Shown: in pieces, positions 11,377 to 20,979 of the stretch
Numbering within the stretch: the stretch's first letter is position 1
Layout of the letters: each line of letters starts with the position of its first letter
Assembly (NCBI GenBank): GCA_021772635.1
Contig: JAJFLP010000113.1
Location: forward strand, 83,309 to 147,308
Direction: 5' to 3'
DNA: 64,000 nucleotides
Source of the DNA: Verrucomicrobiota bacterium
GTDB taxonomy: Bacteria; Verrucomicrobiota; Lentisphaeria; JABSQK01; JAJFLO01
Translations under genes and position numbers: made by a program
Notes under the pieces: generated by a model
The model's database searches: none
What the model was told of the DNA's origin: nothing
What the model saw: the letters and a program-made list of their open reading frames with translations, nothing else

Positions 11377-12306
11377 CTAATCCATCGTAGCGGAAGACGG
11401 CGCCATTTCGTGGATCAAGCCGAATAAGCGTTCAGCTACTAGGGGAACCCGCGGGCCTGGTACCAGAAAAAAATCGTCGGTAAAGATGTAAATTCGTTGA
11501 TTGGTTACCGCGGGGGTCGTCGCCAAAGATTGCCAATCTTCAATTAGCTCACCAAGATTGCTATCGCCGAGTTGTTCCCCGGGGCGAAACTCGATTATAA
11601 TCTCGGGCATTTCTCTAATTATAAACTCTCTACTGACCAGTGAATAATCGCGGCCAAGGTCGGAACATATATTCTCCCCGCCTGCGATGGATACCAGTTG
11701 GCCTAAAAACCCATTTGAATTTATAGTGGAAATATCATGAATTCCGGATTTCGAGCGGTTAACACAAATGAATGTTTTCACCCTTCGCCGCTGAGCGGCT
11801 GCGCTCCGGACATCATCCAGCGCTGACCTCATATTCTTAACCAGGTTCGCGGCTGCATCCGGACCACTCAACGCATCTCCCAGAAGCGAAATCGACTCGT
11901 AAATAGCGTTAAGGTCATCAAATCGTAGGCGGATAAATCTAATCCGATGCCGTCTGCAGAATTGGCCGAGCTTCCGATTTTTACCTTGGATAATAATACA
12001 GTCAGGCTTGAGGGTGAGGATTTTCTCGAAATTCGGCGTAATAAGATGACCGATTTTAATTTTGTTCCGGGTATCAGCAGGGAAATTACAGAAGTCACCG
12101 ACCGCAATAATGTCGTCACCCCGGCCTAGTGTATAAACGTATTCGGTTATCGTCGGCGAAAGCGTTATGATACGGTTGTAGCGGGTTGTCGAAGCGGGCG
12201 TAGGTGCATCTATCGCGGTGCCGCGATCGTGAACCATGAATGCGATCAGTCCGCCAGCTGCGAACAGGCAGAGAGGGAGAGATATAGTGGAAGCCTTAGA
12301 CCCCAT
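11377..12306 (-). CDS. BtuF-type periplasmic ABC substrate-binding protein (helical-backbone metal/cobalamin receptor)
   Basis: Signal/TM N-terminus; RIITLSPTITEYVYTLGRGDDIIAVGDFCNFP; LKPDCIIIQGK; PGPRVPLVAERLFGLIH. Confidence 0.8.
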   Translation of the reverse strand: MGSKASTISLPLCLFAAGGLIAFMVHDRGTAIDAPTPASTTRYNRIITLSPTITEYVYTLGRGDDIIAVGDFCNFPADTRNKIKIGHLITPNFEKILTLKPDCIIIQGKNRKLGQFCRRHRIRFIRLRFDDLNAIYESISLLGDALSGPDAAANLVKNMRSALDDVRSAAAQRRRVKTFICVNRSKSGIHDISTINSNGFLGQLVSIAGGENICSDLGRDYSLVSREFIIREMPEIIIEFRPGEQLGDSNLGELIEDWQSLATTPAVTNQRIYIFTDDFFLVPGPRVPLVAERLFGLIHEMAPSSATMD

Positions 12307-12457
12307 ATTTTTAGAATTGGTTATGGAGTGATCGCGACGCCTCCATCGAAATCAAAACGTCAAGATATTATCGGCGGGCGAAAACGGTGTCATTCTCGGC
12401 CATAGCAACAGTTGAGATTACGTGTACGTGCAGGCAGTGGATCAGCGCCTAGGCTGC

Positions 12458-13360
12458 CTAGCCGATCGGCATAGTCAGACCTTCTCTGGCCCAGAAGATG
12501 TGCATTGGGGGATCAGCGGTATGGTATTTGGTACTATATTGCGACCATAAATCATTTAAGAACTTGTCTGTGTGCAACGGATCATGGTGGAAGAATGCGA
12601 GGTGACCGACCCCCGCCCGGTATGCCACTTCCAGGAGTACCGGAACTGACGTGTGCCCCCAGTGCGCTTTTGTCTTATACTCTTCCTCGGAATACTGGCC
12701 GTCAGCGATAAGGAGATCGGCGCCGTCTATGAACTCCAAGTATTCTTTCGCGTGTTTCTCCGTCTCCTCGGTTTTCTCATTGGAATTAAACATAATGTCC
12801 AACTCTACGTCGCTAGCGTAGATAATCTTCTTGCCGCCCGCCGAAATTTTGAACCGGACTGAGCCGCCGGGGTGATAAATCTGCTCTTGCCACTCAATAG
12901 AAAGATCGCCTAGCTGTAAAGGAGCATCCTCCGGCATCTCCTCAATGCTGAGATCAGATGCGAAGGTAGACATCTCAACCGGGAAATATTGTGTATCCAT
13001 TTGGTCACTTAATATCGACTCTAGAAAGCCCTCTTTATTCGGGCTGCCATATATAACGAGCTTATTCCCCTTGATATACGCGGGTCCGAAAAAAGGAAGG
13101 CCTTGGATATGATCCCAATGCGTATGGCTCAAGAGTAGGTGAAGCGACAATTGTTTCTGGCCTTTGGCCGCCGCCTCGCTCAACAACTCTAAACCGCAAT
13201 TACGGATTCCGGAACCGGCATCTATAATCACCAGGGTATCTTTATACATCACCGAAACACATGGAGTATTCCCGCCGAATTTCTCCGTCGTGCGACCCGG
13301 CGTTGGAATAGAACCGCGCGTTCCCCAAAACGTAACCTGAGGTTGATTTGCAGTTGACAT
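12458..13360 (-). CDS. MBL-fold metallo-hydrolase
   Basis: GTRGSIPTPG start; HTHWDHIQGLPFF metal motif; YASDVELD; WGHTS; HHDP. Confidence 0.88.
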   Translation of the reverse strand: MSTANQPQVTFWGTRGSIPTPGRTTEKFGGNTPCVSVMYKDTLVIIDAGSGIRNCGLELLSEAAAKGQKQLSLHLLLSHTHWDHIQGLPFFGPAYIKGNKLVIYGSPNKEGFLESILSDQMDTQYFPVEMSTFASDLSIEEMPEDAPLQLGDLSIEWQEQIYHPGGSVRFKISAGGKKIIYASDVELDIMFNSNEKTEETEKHAKEYLEFIDGADLLIADGQYSEEEYKTKAHWGHTSVPVLLEVAYRAGVGHLAFFHHDPLHTDKFLNDLWSQYSTKYHTADPPMHIFWAREGLTMPIG

Positions 13361-14022
13361 TAGACTCCCCGTACCCTTTCTTCGATAAAAACGATTTTTG
13401 CCTCGCCAATGTCAATACGGTCGTTGTTCCTCAAAACGCATCTTACAACTTTGATACCGTTGACATAAGTCCCGTTCGTACTGCCCAAATCCTGTATGTA
13501 ATACTCCTCATTCCTAAAATAAATTCTCGCATGGACTCTGGATATACCCCCCAATGGCAGTGTAAGCTTACACTCTTGCGTACGGCCTATTTTAACCTCT
13601 TCCTCACCCAACTCGAATCCGTTAGCCCCGGGCCTTAAGCCGTAGACTTCAAGATATGCCTTCTGCGAAATCGATATTTCCCCGGCAATCCCGCGTCGCG
13701 AAAATTGCATCGTGGACATGCTAATGCCTTCGCTGTCGGGGTCCGCATCCTTTATCTTCACGCCGAGCACAGTGTCGCACTCGTTTGCCGACAGTAACTC
13801 TGCTACCCTCTCTTTTTCATCCGGCGGGACGATTGGGACATCACTTCCGCGGGTGAATCGAGTTTTCGCCAGATCCGTTACTTTTTCACGATCGCGGATC
13901 ACGGTTTCCGGTTTTTTATTAGAGTCACACATACGGCGTACGGATGGCAACGCTGAAGCTTGGTGCGCACTAAATATAATAAAGTTTGTCGGCGTCCGAG
14001 TACTCACCGTTAGTGCGGCCAT
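13360..14022 (-). CDS. FHA-domain protein
   Basis: VKIGRTQECKLTL...GISRVHARIYFRNEEYYIQDLGSTNGTYVNG; stop overlaps downstream MBL start. Confidence 0.85.
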   Translation of the reverse strand: MAALTVSTRTPTNFIIFSAHQASALPSVRRMCDSNKKPETVIRDREKVTDLAKTRFTRGSDVPIVPPDEKERVAELLSANECDTVLGVKIKDADPDSEGISMSTMQFSRRGIAGEISISQKAYLEVYGLRPGANGFELGEEEVKIGRTQECKLTLPLGGISRVHARIYFRNEEYYIQDLGSTNGTYVNGIKVVRCVLRNNDRIDIGEAKIVFIEERVRGV

Positions 14023-14386
14023 TCAGCCACATCGTCTACTTAATTAATAGCTTTTTACAACATAGTCCATGATCAGCATATTTCGCAAACTCCTAAAATA
14101 TATACCTGATGCTTAGATCGTCAAGTAAACCGCGCCAAGTAAAATTCGCCTGAATTGACCAAGCCGGTCGACTAAAGAATAGTCCGGCGGGCCGGGGACT
14201 CTCAGCGTTCGTTAAAAATATAAACGTAGTCTATTACGACGTATACTGATTGTTTCAGAGTTTTCGATCCGGTCGTCAGTTGCTCAGCGGGAATTTCCGC
14301 CGTCGTTGATGCTCGACAGTAGAAGTATGGGGGCGTGACCCCGGAAGGAAGTATTGCTCGGAATTCCCCCGCGAGAGAGATCGGCG

Positions 14387-17197
14387 TCAGCGGTCTATTG
14401 ATAAGCCCAGTGGTAGTTTATCCGACAAAAGCTGCTCCAGGAGTTCACTGGAGTTTAGTGATTCGGGTCCAGTCGGGTTTATCCAGCGGGGATTGCATTG
14501 TCGCGTCTGTAGAAATTCAAGCGTTGCTGCTACAGTTTCCGAAGGTAAGTCAATGTTTCTGTCGCCAGTAACCGTTGCCAATTGTGCGGCGCTAAAGAGT
14601 TGCATATCTCTCGCCGCTCGCGAGGGGCTCGCTGCGGCTATCTTTTTCAACCAATTCCGCGCAACTAACGGGGGAACCACTGACGCCAATGGGCCGTGAA
14701 ACAGCCGTCGCGCTCCGACGCGGGCCAGGACCCAGTATTCGAAAGGTTCGAGAACATCCACTCTTTCCAAAAGTACAGTTGCGATCGATATCTTCAGTTG
14801 TATGGAAACAGCTTCAAGTGACCCCAGACAACGCCACATCTCGGTCTTCGTTTGAGCGCCTTCGCGAATCTTCCGGCGATAGACGCCCTTCGGGAATAGA
14901 AGTTTGCGTAGGCGATTCGCGATTGTGATCTGATGACCGCCTTTCAGGCCGGCTGCGATTCGCCGCCAGAATACCCACCATTCCGCGGTGGCCTGGGGAT
15001 TCTTCGAGTATCTCACGTCATCGAACCATATTTTCCAGATTTCTCGAACGCGGAGCTGGTCAGCCGGGTCGCCGAAACCCGGACGTAGACAGAACCCCGC
15101 GAGATTCAACCAGCGTGTCTCATGTTCGGCGGAGTTCCCACGGGTTTGTTTTAGGCTGATCATTGTATCGGCGAGTTCCCGAAGCAACTGGATCGACCAG
15201 TCGCGCCGCGGGATATCGAGTTCTTTTTCCAAAAGGCCGAACAGCGCCGGCAGATCGCGCCCGTGACCATTGAAGCGACTTTCGATGATTTGTTGCGCAC
15301 CCGTTACTTTGGCCGCATCTAGAATAATCTCCGGCCCTTGGCTATTCGCAGAATCGGCCGCATCGCGAATTGACCGAAGGTCGAATTTCAGCGGCCATTT
15401 GTGATCTGTTTGTGTGGACAAAATAGACAACTCTAGAGAACCGACTTCTGTAAGCCGCGTCACAACCGTAACGTCGATTGACCGCTTTTCTGATTTGCCG
15501 AATCGTACCACGGTTAGTAACGGCGCAACCGCCGACAGCTCCTCGCGATCAGAGATTGTGTCGCCGGGACGATCGGTTAGGCGTGTTGCGCTGCTGTAGA
15601 GATTGAAGAGTGCTCTCATATTCGTTTGGAGGAAAAATTTCCCCGGAACCGCAACCTCCACGTTCTCATCAGTATCCCGTGCGATCACGCAAATCAATTG
15701 CTTCTTATGTTGGCTATCCTCGACCTCAATGTAATAAGAGCGCGCGATTCCGCCTTTTACCTTGATACCTAGACCGCGCCTAACTTTTCCGTAGTAAGCG
15801 GCACCTAATGTAACTGCCAGTGAATAGTCCGTAACCTTTAGTTCCGTGGGCGGAGAATTATTAGGGAACCACGACGCGATCGTCGAAATGATTCTGCTCC
15901 GGATTTGCGGTGGAATCATTGTCCCGCCGTTAAACAGTATCTTGTCGGGATACGAAAGTGCCCGCTCTGATTCGGAGTCCACTCGGGAATCCCGAAGATC
16001 AGACAGAGATTCAGGGCCGGAGGTCTTCCGAAACTCCAGTTCACGCGCGATGCGATCGGCACTGCGAAGAAAACTCAGGATATGGTGGGTTATCGCTGGG
16101 TTCGAGGCGTACGGAAGTCCCATTTGACGAATACCGGAACGCCGCGTTTCCACCGCCTCATCAGGTCTTAGTTTAGGGAAGAAACCAGATTCAATAATTT
16201 CCATTAAATGTGTTTTTCCCAGTACTGCGGATTTGGCGTTTTTTATCACCGAACTGCCGCGGGCCATGAGCGTTATATTTACGGATTCTCTGTCTTCCGA
16301 GAGCAGTGATTCCTTCGCACGCCGGCACGTTTGGCACAGTTCAGACCAATCACAACTGTTGAGTTCAATCCTCCATTCTTTCTCAACATGCCGGGCGATC
16401 GCGATATCGATATTATCTCCGCCTAGTAAAAGATGATCTCCTACCGCGTATCGGTGTAGTACATTGCTGCTATCCATTTGGACTAGGGAAAGATCCGTTG
16501 TTCCGCCGCCAATATCGGCTATTAAGATCTGTTCGCCCGGCTTGATAATTTCTTGCCATTGCCCCTCTTGTTTGTGTAGCCAAGCGTAGAAGGCAGCGAG
16601 TGGCTCCTCGACGAGAACCAGGTTTTCGAAGCCGGCTTGCTTCGCCGCGTCAATTGTCAATTCTCTAGCCGTTTCATCGAAACTCGCAGGAATCGTGAGG
16701 ATGACTTGCTGGTTCTCGATCACACACCTTGATCCCGAGCTGTCCTTCAACCGTCCAAATTTATGATTCCACGCATGTCTAATGTGTGTTAGATACATCG
16801 CTGATACGGTAACGGGGGACACGGTGGCCGAGCCAGAGTCCCCGCTCCAGGGTAATATCGCTTGGGTCCGGTCGACACCAGCGTGTGCTAGCCAGGACTT
16901 GGCGGAACTCACTAATCGATCCGCGCTTGCGGCACCGTGGTCGCGGGCAAATTGACCGAGTACATATTCTCGGCTTGCGGACCAGGGCAGGTCCAGCAAG
17001 CCGTCGTTCGATTCGGCTGGCGTTGGCAAATAGCAGAACGCGGGGAAAAGAGGTTTCTCATCGTATTCGCCGAAAGTAACGATTTGAGTAATTGGGAACG
17101 GACAGATTCGGGTATCATCGGTTTCCGTATCGATATACGAAACAGCCGTGTTCGTTGTTCCCAGATCAATGCCGATAATAAATCTGGAGTCAAGCAT
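14387..17197 (-). CDS. Hsp70-family protein, long form with divergent C-terminal extension (probably DUF3731-containing)
   Basis: IIGIDLGTTNTAVSY phosphate-1; IADIGGGTTDLSLV phosphate-2; ~936 aa with a non-canonical C-terminal half. Confidence 0.82.
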   Translation of the reverse strand: MLDSRFIIGIDLGTTNTAVSYIDTETDDTRICPFPITQIVTFGEYDEKPLFPAFCYLPTPAESNDGLLDLPWSASREYVLGQFARDHGAASADRLVSSAKSWLAHAGVDRTQAILPWSGDSGSATVSPVTVSAMYLTHIRHAWNHKFGRLKDSSGSRCVIENQQVILTIPASFDETARELTIDAAKQAGFENLVLVEEPLAAFYAWLHKQEGQWQEIIKPGEQILIADIGGGTTDLSLVQMDSSNVLHRYAVGDHLLLGGDNIDIAIARHVEKEWRIELNSCDWSELCQTCRRAKESLLSEDRESVNITLMARGSSVIKNAKSAVLGKTHLMEIIESGFFPKLRPDEAVETRRSGIRQMGLPYASNPAITHHILSFLRSADRIARELEFRKTSGPESLSDLRDSRVDSESERALSYPDKILFNGGTMIPPQIRSRIISTIASWFPNNSPPTELKVTDYSLAVTLGAAYYGKVRRGLGIKVKGGIARSYYIEVEDSQHKKQLICVIARDTDENVEVAVPGKFFLQTNMRALFNLYSSATRLTDRPGDTISDREELSAVAPLLTVVRFGKSEKRSIDVTVVTRLTEVGSLELSILSTQTDHKWPLKFDLRSIRDAADSANSQGPEIILDAAKVTGAQQIIESRFNGHGRDLPALFGLLEKELDIPRRDWSIQLLRELADTMISLKQTRGNSAEHETRWLNLAGFCLRPGFGDPADQLRVREIWKIWFDDVRYSKNPQATAEWWVFWRRIAAGLKGGHQITIANRLRKLLFPKGVYRRKIREGAQTKTEMWRCLGSLEAVSIQLKISIATVLLERVDVLEPFEYWVLARVGARRLFHGPLASVVPPLVARNWLKKIAAASPSRAARDMQLFSAAQLATVTGDRNIDLPSETVAATLEFLQTRQCNPRWINPTGPESLNSSELLEQLLSDKLPLGLSIDR

Positions 17198-17288
17198 CGG
17201 AGCCTCTAAATTTTCAATTGTGAAAGTAGCCTGATCTAGACTAGACTACAGGCAGTCTAACTTTTAGTCCGCATCGACGGACAAGAGT

Positions 17289-17381
17289 TATACCAACAAT
17301 CTCAGAGTTTTCGAAAACTCGTCCGAAGTCTCTTACTCAACCATTTTGATGTCGTCCAAAAATTGTACCGCTTGCGGTATA
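17289..17381 (-). repeat. 93-bp TATAC...GTATA hairpin element
   Basis: Same length and end sequences as the copies at 4013, 4843, 34110 and 51018. Confidence 0.8.
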
Positions 17382-17549
17382 ACTTAAGGTTGATCGCGCA
17401 GAGATTCCGATCGGTATAGCGAAAACGCTAAGAAGATCAGCAGAAATACGTCGAACAACTGCGTCACAAGGAGGGTGTTACTATTGAACGAGAGGCGTGC
17501 TCGTGGTAGCAATTCGTACGTAGCTTACGATACCTCTACACAAAAATAA

Positions 17550-19361
17550 TCAACCCGCGGTATCTGCAGCCCTCAGCTCGTACTCAAGTTTCCAATTCCG
17601 CTTGCCGGCATGTTCCGCGCAGGAGAGTTGCAGGGTACCGATTTCTGACAGGAAAGCGTTCAAGTGGATAGGAACAACTGTTCCAGATGGTGTCTCATCA
17701 TCGGCGGGTAACTCCGCTGATAACACCGGTAGCTCGCGAACATCAGCTCGTTCGATATCGTCGATCATTTCACCGGGCTGGTCGGTCTTCCTCGTATTCG
17801 AGGCGAAGAACCTGTATTCTGTTCTCTCTCCAACAACAAGCCCCAAGCCGGAGAATGGGATATTCACTTCGGAGCCTTCTTCCAGTCCAAACGGTACGAC
17901 GCATAGTGCCTGCATTCGCGGTTTGAATCCAGGGACAGCCGGCATTGACGACTCGATTCCCACATAATACGAATGTGGACTCCCGGCTTTGATGCGAATC
18001 GCTTTACCCAGAGAGACGTATCCATACCAGCACGCGCCGGCCGCAACCGCCAGGTCGGGTGTCTCGACGTCGAGTACGTTGATATCACCATCTCCGTCCT
18101 TCCAGTCCATGAGGGCGTCGGTAATTCGCGTCCTCAGCGGTTTCGCCTTGGTCACGCCGCCATTGAATAGGATGCCGGAGGGTAACTCTGGGCGATCGGC
18201 GTTCGCTGGCAAGCAATGGGATGAGAGAAAAGCCGCCAAATGCTTCGTTACCGCCGGATCCGACTCATAGTTTAACCCGAAGACTCGCAATCCAGTGCGA
18301 GTCTCGAGCGATGGTTTATCTCCGAGTTCGCACGCCGGGAAAAAGCCGTCCATGAGGGTGCGCTCGACCATTTCCATCGTTAACTCGGTGTTTATCGTCC
18401 CGCCGATTACGCTACTGCCGCGGCCCAGCACCGTGATTTTCTGAGGCGATGACTGTGGTGTGTTGAATAAAATTTCTTTAGCTCCGCGGCACGCGTGCGT
18501 GAGCCCCGCGATCTGGTAGTTATCGAGGTGCAGCCCTTTGGTGCGCTCTAGTTCATTCGCGACACTATAGGCTAAAGCAAGATCCAGATTGTCTCCTCCC
18601 AGTAGAATATGGCTCCCAACGGCTATCCGGGTGAGACCCAAATTCCCGCCATCATCAACTACTTCGATCAGACTGAAATCTGTTGTGCCTCCGCCGATAT
18701 CGCATACCACAATTCTATCGCCCGGGACCACGGAGTCGCGCCAGTTCTCCTGGTTCTTTTGTAGCCAGGAATAGAACGCTGCCTGAGGTTCCTCAATAAG
18801 GGTAACGGATAAACCGGCTGACTGTGCGGCTTGGACCGTAAGTTCTCTGGCGACCGCGTCGAACGACGCAGGAACTGTAAGAATTATCTTCTGTTGTTCG
18901 ATCCGGTTATCGTCGTCATCAGACGCCATTGTATAGTTCCAGGCATCTTTTATGTGTTCCAAATAAAGCTTGGAAGCCTCTAACGGCGATAGTTTATTTT
19001 CTGATTCTTCCGCGGCCCACGGAAGGATTGAGGCCAATCGATCTACATTCGACGCACATAGCCACGACTTAGCAGAACTAACAGTCCGACCGGGCATCGC
19101 CGATGCATTGTCCCTTGCGAGTGTCCCGACAGAAAACTGACGGTCACTGCTCCACGGTAAATCTAAGGAACCATGGGTGAATTCCCCGGAACCTGGGAGG
19201 TATATAAACGATGGCAAGGTTTCACGCTCTTCGCATTCACCGAATTGCGACACTTGAATAATATTGAATATTCTCGGTTCCAGATCTTCCGCAGTCGGGT
19301 CCAAGTAGGATACCGCGACATTAGTCGTACCGAGATCTATCCCGATTATATACTTACACAT
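17550..19361 (-). CDS. Hsp70-family chaperone-like ATPase
   Basis: MCKYIIGIDLGTTNVAVSYLDP; VCDIGGGTTDFSLIEV; GILFNGGVTKAKPLR. ATG at 19359-19361 preferred over the upstream start in the track. Confidence 0.85.
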   Translation of the reverse strand: MCKYIIGIDLGTTNVAVSYLDPTAEDLEPRIFNIIQVSQFGECEERETLPSFIYLPGSGEFTHGSLDLPWSSDRQFSVGTLARDNASAMPGRTVSSAKSWLCASNVDRLASILPWAAEESENKLSPLEASKLYLEHIKDAWNYTMASDDDDNRIEQQKIILTVPASFDAVARELTVQAAQSAGLSVTLIEEPQAAFYSWLQKNQENWRDSVVPGDRIVVCDIGGGTTDFSLIEVVDDGGNLGLTRIAVGSHILLGGDNLDLALAYSVANELERTKGLHLDNYQIAGLTHACRGAKEILFNTPQSSPQKITVLGRGSSVIGGTINTELTMEMVERTLMDGFFPACELGDKPSLETRTGLRVFGLNYESDPAVTKHLAAFLSSHCLPANADRPELPSGILFNGGVTKAKPLRTRITDALMDWKDGDGDINVLDVETPDLAVAAGACWYGYVSLGKAIRIKAGSPHSYYVGIESSMPAVPGFKPRMQALCVVPFGLEEGSEVNIPFSGLGLVVGERTEYRFFASNTRKTDQPGEMIDDIERADVRELPVLSAELPADDETPSGTVVPIHLNAFLSEIGTLQLSCAEHAGKRNWKLEYELRAADTAG

Positions 19362-19481
19362 AATTAAAGGCTCATCACAAAAGCTTGTATTTTCTGGCCG
19401 GGCTGCGGCGTAGTGCAACATTTACCACGGAGACACGGAGAAAACGAGTTGGAGAATTTTTAGTTTACCGTACCGCCAAAC

Positions 19482-19608
19482 TATACTGCCCGCGATCTCA
19501 TTCTGAATCGGGATTTATCAACAAGCAGTACAATTTTTGGAAGACTTTCAACTTATCACCTGAGGGATTCCGAACGGTATTTTCGAAAACCTAATGACGA
19601 TGGGTATA
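19482..19608 (+). repeat. TATAC-family element with an insertion in the terminal hairpin loop
   Basis: TATACTGC[CCGCGATCTCATTCTGAATCGGGATTTATCAACAA]GCAGTACAATTTTTGGAAGACTT... Confidence 0.65.
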
Positions 19609-19753
19609 AAAAAGGACTTTATCACTAAGCACGATAGAGAGTTATGCTCGCCCCCGATACAGGGAGACTCTCGCCTATCTGTTCTGCCCAAACGGGCTCC
19701 GCGATTGCGGAGAGAGTTCGTCTATATGAAACGAGAATTGCACTGTTTGATGT

Positions 19754-20272
19754 TTATAGGATTTCAACTTCGGCGGATTGGATAATTCCCGGGTTTACTT
19801 TACCGGTTCGCGCGGGGAACCGTGGTTTCGAAATCTTCCACCCCTTATGTCGTAAAATTCCCTTATACGGCGGAGAATCGGCAACCTTGCCGGTGAGCTT
19901 AATCGATGACGGATCGTACGCCCCGTCGATCGTAATCGGAGCGCCCTCCGGTTCTGATACGATTGGCGTAACCTGAAAGTTTTCGTCGAAGATTTTCTTG
20001 CAATCCTGGTGGATTCGACGAGTTGCCGCACCAATCTGGTCATCAGAGTATCCCTCGATTGCTTCTTGAAGAAAATCTATTAACCGCCCCTCCCTTTGTA
20101 ATAAGACGAGGGTATACACTGCGCCACTATCAAATTCGTTTTGCTCCGCAGATGTGTCTACATCCGGCTCCGGGAGGGGTTCCGACGTTGGTTCCGCGAC
20201 TGCTTCAGGCGAAATATTCTCACCTTTCAACGTGGTCCAGAATGCATTAATAGCAAGTATCAGACGATTCAT
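19754..20272 (-). CDS. DUF2760-like protein
   Basis: 172 aa with LVLLQREGRLIDFLQEAIEGYSDDQIGAATRRIHQDCKK...KGWKISKPRFPARTGKVNPGIIQSAEVEI, which I recognise as the DUF2760 pattern; 5' of two Hsp70 genes. Confidence 0.75.
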   Translation of the reverse strand: MNRLILAINAFWTTLKGENISPEAVAEPTSEPLPEPDVDTSAEQNEFDSGAVYTLVLLQREGRLIDFLQEAIEGYSDDQIGAATRRIHQDCKKIFDENFQVTPIVSEPEGAPITIDGAYDPSSIKLTGKVADSPPYKGILRHKGWKISKPRFPARTGKVNPGIIQSAEVEIL

Positions 20273-20979
20273 AATAGATTCACCTTAATTGAAATATACT
20301 GAGTGCATCAGTCCTGTACGCGGGATGAAATTATCATCCGGAGTCCCCGGCGCGATTAACTCTAAGCCCACCGAAACTAGCCTGCATAAGGTGGGTTAGA
20401 CCACGTGCAATCTAAGATCTTTCCGGCGGTTTTCCGGGAGGACAGGGCGATCCGGTACCGGGGCACGGCGTGCTGAGGAAAAACATATAACCAATAACGA
20501 CGAACGACAAACTAAACTGCAAGCAGTTGAAGCTTTGGAGTCTTTTACCAATCATTTTGAAGTCGTCCGTCAATTGTACCGCTTGCGGTATAGTTCAGGC
20601 TAGCCTGATCTATGCATAAATCAGGCTAGGTTTTCTCGTTGGCCCGAAGATTGACTGTTTACAGCCTATGCAGGCGAACAAGGCGGAAAGGTCGGTGTCT
20701 GTTTTCGGTGGAGAAGATTGCGACACAGAGGGATAAATCGTCGAGGTAAAAAAACCAGCCCTTTGGTTTGTACTCCAGGAATCGATGATTACTTTCAAAC
20801 TAACGCCGTAAGCGGCAAGAACGGGAATACGTGTTCTGATCGCTTTCGGGTTTTCGAAAATTCGATTGTTCGCAGTCTATTGCGTTCCAATTTTAGTAGC
20901 TGTACACGTTCCATCTACTGTTGTCGCCAGCGAGTCAAATTGTCGGGTGTTAAAGGATTAAGAATCATAAGGTTTTTGC

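Noticed and set aside
14335-19585. Many plus-strand ORFs antisense to the Hsp70 genes
   Set aside because: Shadow ORFs of well-supported minus-strand CDSs; Arg/Ser-rich with no domains.
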